From the NCBI GenBank assembly GCA_947367315.1, contig CANBDX010000006.1, forward strand, positions 1 through 52,719: 52,719 nucleotides of DNA, given 5' to 3'. A program made the position numbers and the translations under genes. Numbering within the stretch: position 1 is the stretch's first letter; every line of letters starts with the position of its first letter. The notes beneath the pieces are model-generated. The model searched no databases and had not been told where the DNA came from. It saw only the letters and a list, made by a program, of their open reading frames with translations. Positions 7,708 through 15,841 of this stretch are shown here, piece after piece. Origin of the DNA: an uncultured Bacteroidales bacterium (lineage in GTDB: Bacteria > Bacteroidota > Bacteroidia > Bacteroidales > UBA932).

Positions 7708-9060
7708 TTATTTCTTAGCAACAGGCTTCTTAGCCGCAGGCTTTTTGGCTGCTGTCTTCTTTGCCGGAGCCTTCTTGGCTGGTGCCTTTTTTGCCGCAGG
7801 CTTCCTGACTGCCGCCTTCTTTGCTGGAGCCTTCACCTGCTTTTCGGCTGCAAAGTTAATATCTGAAACGGAAATTGCATCATCAACACGCAAAATAAAA
7901 TCACTAAGTACGTTCATATAGTTGATAAACGCCTCATATGGAGTATCATACGGGTTGAAATATTTATGCACCGCTCCGTCAGAGAAGAACTTTGTACACA
8001 TGTAATAGAAGTGGTCGCTCTCCTGAAGATGACCGAAATCAGCCCAAAGAGCCTCATCGTTCAGAAGTCCGAGCTTCTCAGTCTGGTCGTAGAGCTTGTT
8101 GAATGCGTCGTTCTGGAGCTCGTTACCAAGCCATGCCGTCACGTCACGCTCCTCGTCTGCCCATGAAATAGGGTCGAACACATCAAGTTCACCCACAGGA
8201 CGATGCTTCTTGGCTGCCTGTGAAGGTGTAACGAACTCGAACTCACCGTCGGCAATTACTGCAGCCGGCAATGCGCGCATGAACTCGAAGATTCCGCTGG
8301 CAGCCTTCTGATGCTCGCCGAATGTCTCATAATCCATGAAAAGGTTCACGATATCCTCATTCTGAGCGGCAGCCTTCACCCAAGAGAGGTATTTCTCACT
8401 TGTAAGAGGCCAGTCAGACCAGGTCTTGTCCGAGAAACGGAAAGCGATGTCATCGCTGAGACCTGAGTTCTTGAGGAGGAGCTTAAGGCCCGGAGCCTGG
8501 GCTCCTGTATATACGAAGTTAGGACTCTTCCATCCAAGAACGTGCTTTGCACCCTCTGTAAGCATAGTCTTGAATCCCATCTCGTACACCATCTCTCCGA
8601 TAGCATCAGAATAGATGAGCTCTGTGTTGCGGAAAGTCTTAGGTGTCACTCCGAAATAGTGCTCGATGGCTTCCTTATGCTTAAGCACCTGATGCTTGAA
8701 CTCAGCCTCGGAAGCAAGAGCTGCAAGAGAGTGGTAATAGGTCTCCGAAAGGAACTCCACATGACCTGTCTGAGCGAGCTTACGGAAGCTTTCCAGCACC
8801 TCAGGAGCATATCTGTCGAACTGCTCGAGGACAGTACCCGAGATCGAGAACGCTACCTTGAAGGCACCCTTGTTAGCCTCGATAAGCTCAAGAAGAAGCG
8901 CATTCATAGGGAGATAGCACTTCTGTGCAACCCTGCGGAGGATGGTCCTGTTGGCGAAATCATCGTAGTAGTGAGAATCCTTTCCGATGTCAAAGAATCT
9001 GTATAGTCTCAACCTTGCAGGCTGATGAACCTGAAAATACAGACAAATACTCTTTTTCAT
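7708..9060 (-). CDS. GH57 family alpha-glucanase with lysine/alanine/proline-rich tail
   Basis: A 450-residue glycoside hydrolase of family 57 (alpha-amylase/4-alpha-glucanotransferase type). The start ICLYFQVHQPARL, the nucleophile region KTFRNTEL (E147) and the acid region LFMDYETFGEH (D243) are present. There is no signal peptide, so it acts in the cytoplasm on stored glucan. The last ~43 residues consist of repeated AKK, PAKK and KKPA units like the tail of histone H1, strongly basic and likely disordered; this is not part of the catalytic fold. The gene sits between the GT4 gene and the synthase/phosphorylase fusion. Whether it hydrolyses or transfers glucan cannot be decided here. Confidence 0.9.
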   Translation of the reverse strand: MKKSICLYFQVHQPARLRLYRFFDIGKDSHYYDDFANRTILRRVAQKCYLPMNALLLELIEANKGAFKVAFSISGTVLEQFDRYAPEVLESFRKLAQTGHVEFLSETYYHSLAALASEAEFKHQVLKHKEAIEHYFGVTPKTFRNTELIYSDAIGEMVYEMGFKTMLTEGAKHVLGWKSPNFVYTGAQAPGLKLLLKNSGLSDDIAFRFSDKTWSDWPLTSEKYLSWVKAAAQNEDIVNLFMDYETFGEHQKAASGIFEFMRALPAAVIADGEFEFVTPSQAAKKHRPVGELDVFDPISWADEERDVTAWLGNELQNDAFNKLYDQTEKLGLLNDEALWADFGHLQESDHFYYMCTKFFSDGAVHKYFNPYDTPYEAFINYMNVLSDFILRVDDAISVSDINFAAEKQVKAPAKKAAVRKPAAKKAPAKKAPAKKTAAKKPAAKKPVAKK

Positions 9061-9074
9061 GATATTATGGTTTT

Positions 9075-10373
9075 TTATTTGTTCTTGTCAATAACTTCCT
9101 GATAGATACCCTTGATCTTGGCTGCCACATCATTCCATTTGATGCTGTTCACCTCGTCATATCCGCAACGTGCCGCAAGCTGGGCGATTGCAGGATACTG
9201 GAGCAGGCCGTAGATGGCGTCTGACATTGCATCCACATCCCAGAAGTCCACCTTGAGGGCATACTTAAGGATTTCCGCACAGCCGGACTGCTTCGAAATG
9301 ATCGAAGGAACGTTGGTCTGCATGGCCTCAAGAGGCGAGATTCCGAAAGGCTCCGAGATTGAAGGCATCACGTACACATCGGAGAGCGCAAACATCTTAT
9401 GCACTTCCTTTCCACGAAGGAAGCCTGTAAAATGGAATCTGTCCGAAATGCCAAGACGTGCGACATGACGGATACATCTGTTGAGCATGTCACCGCTTCC
9501 GGCCATCACAAAACGTACGTTATTGCATCTCTTGAGCACCTTGGCAGCAGCCTCGATGAAATATTCAGGACCCTTCTGGTAAGTCACACGTCCGAGGAAG
9601 GTAACCACCTTCTCCTTCACATTCCTCTCGACCTCAAGCTTCTCACGGCCGCTGAAGTCCACAGCATTATGGACAGCGACAACCTTCTCAGGCTCGATGC
9701 CGTAGCGGTTGATGCAGATGTTTCTTGTGAGCTCGCTCACAGCCATCACCTTGTCGGCAGCCATCATACCCTTGGTCTCCAGGTCCACAACGCGTGTATC
9801 CACCTGGTCGTCACTTGCACGGTCGTATGAAGTGGCATGCATATGCACTACGAGCGGCTTGCCGGTGAGCTGCTTTGCAGCGATACCAGCAAGATATGTC
9901 AGCCAGTCATGCGCATGGATCACGTCGAACTGGTCCTTGTACTGCATTGCAATAGTAGCACCTACCATAGCGTAACGCGCCACCTCTTCCATAAGGTTCG
10001 CACCGTACTTTCCGGAGAACTTGTATTTCTGGCCATACTGGACGCGGAAGCTCTTGATCTGACGCTTGCGCTCCTCCTCGACCATGGTCTTGAAGTCCTG
10101 AGGATCCACGTAAGGGACCATGTTGGTGCCGATGTGCACGAACTGGACCTTTCCGAGGAACTCATCTACGGTAGCGCTGACAGTATCCACCGCCACGTCG
10201 CTGGCATTGATGATCTTCACTGCGCTTTCATCCTCGTCACCGGAAGCCGATGGCATCACGAAAAGGACGTCCACGTCGTTATAGGCAAGACCTTTGGTCA
10301 TACCGTAGCAGGCAGTTCCGAGACCTCCTGCAATATGTGGAGGGAATTCCCATCCGAACATCAGAACTCTCAT
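9075..10373 (-). CDS. GT4-family glycosyltransferase of the glycogen cluster
   Basis: A 432-residue GT-B glycosyltransferase. The N-terminal domain begins MRVLMFGWEFPPHIAGGLG, a glycine-rich acceptor or donor loop typical of GT4/GT5 enzymes. The C-terminal domain has FLGRVTYQKGPEYFIEAA and the EX7E motif in SEPFGISPLEAMQ. There is no signal peptide. Its place between debranching enzyme and GH57 suggests a second glucosyltransferase for glucan synthesis or priming. It is a separate type from the GT3 domain, so donor and acceptor may differ. Annotation pipelines often call such proteins glycogen synthase; I keep the call to family level. Its ATG overlaps the stop of the preceding gene by one base. 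Confidence 0.88.
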   Translation of the reverse strand: MRVLMFGWEFPPHIAGGLGTACYGMTKGLAYNDVDVLFVMPSASGDEDESAVKIINASDVAVDTVSATVDEFLGKVQFVHIGTNMVPYVDPQDFKTMVEEERKRQIKSFRVQYGQKYKFSGKYGANLMEEVARYAMVGATIAMQYKDQFDVIHAHDWLTYLAGIAAKQLTGKPLVVHMHATSYDRASDDQVDTRVVDLETKGMMAADKVMAVSELTRNICINRYGIEPEKVVAVHNAVDFSGREKLEVERNVKEKVVTFLGRVTYQKGPEYFIEAAAKVLKRCNNVRFVMAGSGDMLNRCIRHVARLGISDRFHFTGFLRGKEVHKMFALSDVYVMPSISEPFGISPLEAMQTNVPSIISKQSGCAEILKYALKVDFWDVDAMSDAIYGLLQYPAIAQLAARCGYDEVNSIKWNDVAAKIKGIYQEVIDKNK

Positions 10374-12316
10374 TACCTATCCTCCTTTTTATATTGTTTC
10401 ATAATATATCCTATCTGCAGAAGAGCTGCGGTGCTCGTTGCCGAAGCGATGGCTCCGTGAGGCTCATGTGGAGGGTCTCCGTCATAAAGTTCGGAGAATG
10501 CGCCCACACCGTGCTTGCTGATATCCTCGAAGAATCCTTCCACGAGATATTTTGCCCTTCCGTAGAAAACATCCCCCATCATCCTGAAGCAGAGATCGAT
10601 ATATGGAGCAAGAAGCTCAGGGAAGGCACATCCCTGATGATATGCAAGGTCGCGGTCTATCTGCGATCCCTCATACACACCCCTGTAAGCCTCATTTCTC
10701 GGAGAAAGCGACCTGAGTCCCCTCTTGGTCAGAAGTTCGTCATTGATAGTCATCACGATTTCGGAAATGACCTCGTCGTCGAGAGGGCAATACTCCAGAT
10801 ATGCCGGAATCAGCATATTAGGCCTTACAGCAGGATCGTGCGGTCCGTTGCCTACGTAATCGAGAAGATAGCCCCACTCCGGCTTCCAGAATGTAGCCTG
10901 GAAATTATCCCTTACGAGGTCGCGCACCGGAGTCCAGCGGGTCACGAAAGCATTGTCTTTCTTTGGACCGTACTTATTTTCCATGTCAATGGCGAAGCAG
11001 AGAGCATTGTACCAGTATGCGTTTGTCTCCACCTGATAACCGGCCCTTTCAGTAACAGGACGGCCATATACATATGCATTCATCCAAGAGAGAGCGACTC
11101 CGTCCATCTGAGCCCAGAGAAGTCCGTTCGGATGCATTGCAATCTCCTTGCGGCATCCCGGAGCGTAGCTTTCGATGATGTTCTTGAGCACCTCTCCGTA
11201 TTTCTTCCAGATCTGTCTTTCCTTGCCGCTGAAGCGGATGTACTGCTGGATGGTCTCTGTCAGTCTGAGAGGAGCCTCGCACTGGGTGGTGCGGTGATAA
11301 AGCCTCTCCTGCTCGTCTGCGATGAGAGTGTCGAGGATCTTCTCGAACTCCTCACAGCTGCCGTTGGCATAGAGGGTCAGTCCTGGAAGAGATGCGATCG
11401 TCTCTCGGAGAAGTCCAGTCTCAAGCCATGAGAATCCTGCATTGATGCGGATCTTGTCGCCATGATGACACTTGAACATCTCCGCATTATGGGCAAGGAG
11501 GTCGTGATAAGACTCAATCTTACCCATCTTCTTAAGACAGTCTGTGAACTTTCTCTTGAGGCCACGAGGGTTGATTTCATTGACAGAAGCAGAGAATACC
11601 ACTGATTCGCCCGGCTTAAGCTCCAAAGAAAAGGCTCCCGGCACGAAAAGATCCTCCCTGCAGTCGAATCCACGGCGGTATTCGTCAGAATATGTCACGC
11701 CGCTGTACCAATATGGCTGATACTTGAATGCCGCCTGCGAAGAAAGCTGCATGTTGAGATAAGGAAATCCCTCATACATGCGGAAAGCCACTCCTCCATC
11801 CAGTTCGTCATACCCGGTGTACGCCTCGCCGTTCTGGTTTGTAAGACTGTGCACACTTCGGAATGCAAGGAAAGGCTTCAGCATAAGCGTAAGCTTAGAA
11901 GGAGCCTCAAGAAGCTCGTACTTGATGAGGACCTGATCATTGTCAGGAACCACCATGATAGTCTTGGTGAAGAGGATTCCACCTACCTTATAGGTCACAA
12001 CAGGCACCGGATTGGCATCGAAATCCACGATGTACTTATGTCCCTTAGGATCATAAGTATCTCCGTAGCAATGGATTCCAAGGTTGAACTGTTTACCTCT
12101 AAGAACAAGACTTTCATCCAGCGCAGAAAGCAGCATGTACTTTCCGCCACCCAGCTCATCCACAGGGACAGCGAGCAGTCCGTGGTAACGTCTTGTGTTG
12201 CAGGTCACGATGGACGTGTTGCAATATGCTCCGGTGTTGTTCGCAGCGATGATTTCGCGCTTGAGCGAATACTCCAGATTCACAAGCTCGGACTTGTTGA
12301 ATTTAAGAAAAGCCAT
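10373..12316 (-). CDS. Amylo-alpha-1,6-glucosidase (glycogen debranching enzyme, GH133 type)
   Basis: A 647-residue protein with the bacterial/archaeal GDE layout: an N-terminal beta-rich domain (NTGAYCNTSIVTCNTRRYHG, ALDESLVLRG) and a C-terminal (alpha/alpha)6 domain containing NGLLWAQMDG, ETNAYWYNAL and GLRSLSPRNEAYRG. It removes alpha-1,6-linked glucose at branch points, completing phosphorolysis by the GT35 domain encoded downstream. No secretion signal. The stop overlaps the start of the GT4 gene (TAATG), and the gap to the branching enzyme gene is 16 bases, so the genes are likely one transcript. Confidence 0.92.
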   Translation of the reverse strand: MAFLKFNKSELVNLEYSLKREIIAANNTGAYCNTSIVTCNTRRYHGLLAVPVDELGGGKYMLLSALDESLVLRGKQFNLGIHCYGDTYDPKGHKYIVDFDANPVPVVTYKVGGILFTKTIMVVPDNDQVLIKYELLEAPSKLTLMLKPFLAFRSVHSLTNQNGEAYTGYDELDGGVAFRMYEGFPYLNMQLSSQAAFKYQPYWYSGVTYSDEYRRGFDCREDLFVPGAFSLELKPGESVVFSASVNEINPRGLKRKFTDCLKKMGKIESYHDLLAHNAEMFKCHHGDKIRINAGFSWLETGLLRETIASLPGLTLYANGSCEEFEKILDTLIADEQERLYHRTTQCEAPLRLTETIQQYIRFSGKERQIWKKYGEVLKNIIESYAPGCRKEIAMHPNGLLWAQMDGVALSWMNAYVYGRPVTERAGYQVETNAYWYNALCFAIDMENKYGPKKDNAFVTRWTPVRDLVRDNFQATFWKPEWGYLLDYVGNGPHDPAVRPNMLIPAYLEYCPLDDEVISEIVMTINDELLTKRGLRSLSPRNEAYRGVYEGSQIDRDLAYHQGCAFPELLAPYIDLCFRMMGDVFYGRAKYLVEGFFEDISKHGVGAFSELYDGDPPHEPHGAIASATSTAALLQIGYIMKQYKKEDR

Positions 12317-12332
12317 ATTTGATGTAATTAAG

Positions 12333-14345
12333 TTAATCTATTTTCTTCAATACAATTGCTGTGCGGCTCGGGAGGTATAGCGACATGCTGTCCTTGTATC
12401 TTCCATTGCCATTGGCGCTTTGTACAGGTACACTGAAATGCACCTCTCCAGTCTTCAGTCTGGAGAAGCCGTCAAATTCGTTTTCGTCTGTATTCAGGAC
12501 AGCCTCGTATTTTCCTGCCGGTACCGCAAATCCGTAATCGGCAAAGGAGGCTGTGGGGTTGAAATTGAGTGCAAAGATACAATTTTTTCTTTTGAAAATA
12601 AGAATCTTTTTCTCCTCATCCTGAACAAAGAGCTCCGGTTTCTCGTCAAGGATGGATTCTGACTGAGCCAGTTCTATCATCGCCTTGTCGAAATTGCGCA
12701 AATAACGGTATCTCAGGTAATCAGGCTCCGCAAGAGACCACTGCCTTCTTGCGTGCTTATATGACCATCCGTTTCCTTCGCGAGGGAAATCTATCCATTC
12801 CGGATGGCCGAATTCATTACCCATGAAAGTAAGGTATCCGTTGCCGCATGTGGCCATTGTCACCAGACGGATCATCTTGTGAAGCGCCATTCCCCTGTCC
12901 ACAACAAGAGACTTGGATTCCTTGTTCATGGAAGTGTACATCTCGGCATCCATCAGACGGAAGGCTATGGTTTTGTCGCCCACCATCGCCTGGTCGTGAC
13001 ATTCCGCATAGCTGATGGTCTTCTCATCCGCACGCTTGTTGGTGAGCTGCCACCATATTTCTCCCACACTCCACTGGTCATCCTGGAGTTCCTTGATCCA
13101 CTTGATCCAGTTGTCGGCGACACCCATGCTCATGCGGAAGTCGAAGCCCACTCCGCCCATCTCGAGCGGAGCAGCAAGACCGGCCATTCCGCTGACATCC
13201 TCGGCAATAGTGAAGGCATCCGGATTCATCTCGTGGATAAGCACATTGGCAAGGGCCAGATATGCGATTGCATTGTCGTCCACACCCTGATTGAAATAAT
13301 TCTCATATCCCGTGAAAGCCTTTTCGAGTCCGTGGTCCCAGTAAAGCATGCTGGTCACTCCGTCGAAACGGAATCCGTCTATATGGTATTCCTCCATCCA
13401 GTACTTGCAGTTGGAAAGCAGGAAATATTTGGTCTCGTCCTTGCCGTAGTCGAAGCAGCGGGAGCCCCATGCAGGATGATGGCCCTGCCATCCGTCGTAG
13501 AAATAGAGCGTCTCCTTTCCGTCGAACAGTCCGAGTCCTTCAGCCTCATTATCAACGGAATGCGAATGCACGATATCCATCACGACCGCTATTCCGAGGC
13601 TATGGGCCTCGTCCACAAGAGCCTTGAACTCCTCCGGAGTGCCGAAGCGTGAAGAAAGTGCGTAAAAATTGGACACCTGATAGCCGAACGAGCCGTAATA
13701 AGGATGCTCCTGAAGGGCCATTATCTGAAGGGTGTCATAACCGAGGTCCGCCACCTTCGGAAGCACATTCAGACGGAACTCCTCGAAGGTACCTACCTTC
13801 TCCTCCTCCGCAGCCATTCCTATATGACATTCATAGATGAGCGGATGAGGACGCCTTCCAGGATTCGGATGCTTCCACACATATGGCTGTACCGGGTCCC
13901 ACACCTGGGCACAGAAAGCCTTGGTTACAGGATCCTGGACCGTCCTTGTCACATAAGCCGGAAGCCTTTCGGCTCCGCCGCCCTTCCATTCGATATAAAG
14001 TTTATACAGATTGCCGTGCTCGAGGAACATTGAAGGCAGCCTTATCTCCCAGTTTCCACCGCCCAGAGGCTTCATGGCATAGGCTTCGGTGCGCTTCCAG
14101 TTGTTGAACTCACCGATCAGATATATCTTGGTGGCATTCGGAGCCCACTCACGGAAAACCCAGTTCCCGGAAGCTTCCTTGTGCAATCCATAATACACAT
14201 GATTGTTCATTCCCTTGCTCAGAGACCCTTCCACAGACATTCTGTCCTTCAGGTCCATTATCATCTTATGACGACGGTCGATGACATCCTTGTAGGGTAA
14301 AAGCCACTCGTCGTGGTCATAAATCATCTGTTTCTTATTTGCCAT
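12333..14345 (-). CDS. glgB: 1,4-alpha-glucan branching enzyme (GH13)
   Basis: A 670-residue branching enzyme that moves 1,4-linked oligoglucan chains to 1,6 positions. An N-terminal CBM48-like domain (WAPNATKIYLIGEFNNW, residues ~68-83) precedes the GH13 barrel with MDIVHSHSV (~256-263), the nucleophile D328 in GFRFDGV, the acid/base E382 in IAEDVSG and CHDQ at 449-452. Length and motif order agree with eukaryote-like branching enzymes found in Bacteroidetes. It is the first glycogen gene after xseB, 12 bases away, suggesting that the exonuclease VII promoter may also feed the glycogen genes. Confidence 0.95.
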   Translation of the reverse strand: MANKKQMIYDHDEWLLPYKDVIDRRHKMIMDLKDRMSVEGSLSKGMNNHVYYGLHKEASGNWVFREWAPNATKIYLIGEFNNWKRTEAYAMKPLGGGNWEIRLPSMFLEHGNLYKLYIEWKGGGAERLPAYVTRTVQDPVTKAFCAQVWDPVQPYVWKHPNPGRRPHPLIYECHIGMAAEEEKVGTFEEFRLNVLPKVADLGYDTLQIMALQEHPYYGSFGYQVSNFYALSSRFGTPEEFKALVDEAHSLGIAVVMDIVHSHSVDNEAEGLGLFDGKETLYFYDGWQGHHPAWGSRCFDYGKDETKYFLLSNCKYWMEEYHIDGFRFDGVTSMLYWDHGLEKAFTGYENYFNQGVDDNAIAYLALANVLIHEMNPDAFTIAEDVSGMAGLAAPLEMGGVGFDFRMSMGVADNWIKWIKELQDDQWSVGEIWWQLTNKRADEKTISYAECHDQAMVGDKTIAFRLMDAEMYTSMNKESKSLVVDRGMALHKMIRLVTMATCGNGYLTFMGNEFGHPEWIDFPREGNGWSYKHARRQWSLAEPDYLRYRYLRNFDKAMIELAQSESILDEKPELFVQDEEKKILIFKRKNCIFALNFNPTASFADYGFAVPAGKYEAVLNTDENEFDGFSRLKTGEVHFSVPVQSANGNGRYKDSMSLYLPSRTAIVLKKID

Positions 14346-14357
14346 ATTATCCTAACT

Positions 14358-14534
14358 TTAATCTTTCAGCTTTTCACGGGCGCCACGGAGGTAGTCACGG
14401 CATGCGGCCACCAGTTCTTCCGAGCGCCTGATGTATTTGTCAATATCTTCAATACCCGTCTTGGGATCCTCAACCTTTGCAGCAATGGCTTCAAGTTCCT
14501 CTATTGCCTTTGCGTATTCAAATTTCCTTTCCAT
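14358..14534 (-). CDS. xseB: Exodeoxyribonuclease VII small subunit
   Basis: A 58-residue helical protein if started at the ATG 14532-14534 (MERKFEYAKAIEELE). A TTG two codons upstream at 14538-14540 would overlap the xseA stop by two bases. The sequence has the standard XseB pattern: helix-turn-helix with IEELEAI, then the second helix around the leucine/arginine-rich YIRRSEELVAACRDYL. It forms the complex with XseA that degrades single-stranded DNA to oligonucleotides. The adjacent xseA gene confirms the call. Confidence 0.93.
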   Translation of the reverse strand: MERKFEYAKAIEELEAIAAKVEDPKTGIEDIDKYIRRSEELVAACRDYLRGAREKLKD

Positions 14535-14536
14535 AA

Positions 14537-15736
14537 TCAATCCGTTTTAAGACTGCCACGCGTGGCAATCTCCTTAACCATACAGTCAAGAGTACCGTCA
14601 GAAAACATCACCGAGATACTGTCGCCCGGCTGCCTTCCGGCCACACCTTTAAGCACCACGCCGTCTCCATCCACTGCCAGCGCATAACCCCTCGCCAGAA
14701 TCTTGCGCGGGTCAGCCGCCTGAATTCTCGTCTGAAGCACTTGCAAGGACGATTCCATAGCAGCAACCTTCAGTGAAAAAGCACCCTTTATACGCGAAGC
14801 AAGCGAATCCAGCAGCGCTTCCTCACGATACAGACGATTGGAAACCGCAAGCCTCATTCTTGTCTGGCATGAAGATATCCTCTCATCCTCGCCCTCATAT
14901 ATGTCCAATATGTAATCGGCAAGCGCCGTAGGAGTCTTGAGATATTCATATGCCACCATGTCGCACACATGGAAATCCTGGTCATGCCCCACGGCCGTAA
15001 GCACCGGCAGAGGATATTGGGCGATGACAGCAGCCAGACCGTAGTCGTCATAGCATGCCAGGTCCAGCTTGGCACCGCCGCCACGCAGGATCAGCACAGC
15101 ATCCCAAGAGGCATCGGTTTCCAGGACAGAATCCAATGCAGAAATTATGGACGCCGGGCAGTCAGCCCCCTGCATAAGCGCAGGGAACAGCACAGGTTCC
15201 ACCACAAAGCCATAAGGATTTTCTTCAAGATGACGCATGAAGTCACGGTATCCGGCAGCATCTTCAGCCGATATCACAGCAAGACGATAAGGCAGCAACG
15301 GCAGCTCCAGCTCTTTCTGAAGCCCCATAAGCCCCTCCTTCTGAAGCCTTTCTATTGTACGCTGCCTCTCCAGTTCCTTCACTCCTATGGAGAATTCAGG
15401 ATCGATGTCGTCTATTATCAGCGACATGCCGTACAGTTCGCTGTAGTTCACCTGCACCTGCACCAGAACTACCATACCCTCCTGAAGAGAGGATCCGGTC
15501 ACGGATTCAAAATAAGGAGCTATGAAACGATACTTAGAAGCCCAGATGATGGCATTGACCTTGGCTTCAAGGCCCTTTTCGCCGCTCTGGGACAGCTCCA
15601 GATAACAATGGCCTCCGTTACGTGCCTTGACTGCACTAACTTCGGCCTTTATCCATATCCGTTTCGGAAAAAGCAATTCTATCCCCTTCTTCAGCCTGTT
15701 CTGGAGCTCAAAAAGGTCAATAAATTCTCTTTCCAT
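14537..15736 (-). CDS. xseA: Exodeoxyribonuclease VII large subunit
   Basis: A 399-residue XseA. The N-terminal OB-fold (IWIKAEVSAVKARNGGHCYLEL, about residues 27-48) is followed by the catalytic domain with the VILRGGGAKLDL and TAVGHDQD motifs and a helical C-terminus. With XseB it is a processive single-strand exonuclease without need for metal ions, acting in mismatch repair and recombination. It begins the minus-strand block that continues into the glycogen genes. A TAAATTTG box at 15759-15766 (minus) lies 23 bases upstream of its ATG. Confidence 0.95.
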   Translation of the reverse strand: MEREFIDLFELQNRLKKGIELLFPKRIWIKAEVSAVKARNGGHCYLELSQSGEKGLEAKVNAIIWASKYRFIAPYFESVTGSSLQEGMVVLVQVQVNYSELYGMSLIIDDIDPEFSIGVKELERQRTIERLQKEGLMGLQKELELPLLPYRLAVISAEDAAGYRDFMRHLEENPYGFVVEPVLFPALMQGADCPASIISALDSVLETDASWDAVLILRGGGAKLDLACYDDYGLAAVIAQYPLPVLTAVGHDQDFHVCDMVAYEYLKTPTALADYILDIYEGEDERISSCQTRMRLAVSNRLYREEALLDSLASRIKGAFSLKVAAMESSLQVLQTRIQAADPRKILARGYALAVDGDGVVLKGVAGRQPGDSISVMFSDGTLDCMVKEIATRGSLKTD

Positions 15737-15758
15737 AGGAATATCGGTTCAATCGACA

Positions 15759-15766
15759 CAAATTTA
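15759..15766 (-). promoter_or_regulatory. Promoter -7 box (TAnnTTTG) upstream of xseA
   Basis: Reads TAAATTTG on the minus strand, matching the Bacteroidetes primary sigma -7 consensus. It would start transcription of xseA, xseB and possibly the glycogen genes. A clear -33 TTG at standard spacing is not seen, so this is tentative. Confidence 0.4.
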
Positions 15767-15810
15767 GTAAAATTTTCAAATCATCCTTAATTAACGTTTA
15801 CAAAATCGGC

Positions 15811-15818
15811 TATATTTG
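15811..15818 (+). promoter_or_regulatory. Promoter -7 box (TATATTTG) upstream of tandem esterase gene
   Basis: TATATTTG fits the Bacteroidetes -7 consensus and lies 23 bases before the esterase ATG. Together with the minus-strand box at 15759-15766 it makes a compact divergent promoter region. Confidence 0.5.
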
Positions 15819-15841
15819 TTTTAAAATAAATTTCCATTCCC

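Noticed and set aside
7708..7850. GH57 tail as a frameshift artefact
   Set aside because: The reading frame ends cleanly with a regular amino-acid repeat (AKK/PAKK) and a stop; a frameshift would not give such a consistent pattern. Repeat-length errors remain possible.
12563..12570. CAAAGATA box inside glgB as a minus-strand promoter
   Set aside because: It encodes conserved residues near the C-terminus of GlgB, and the next gene starts about 250 bases further on; a chance match is more likely.
13649..14107. Plus-strand frames over glgB
   Set aside because: Antisense shadows of a well-supported branching enzyme with intact catalytic residues.
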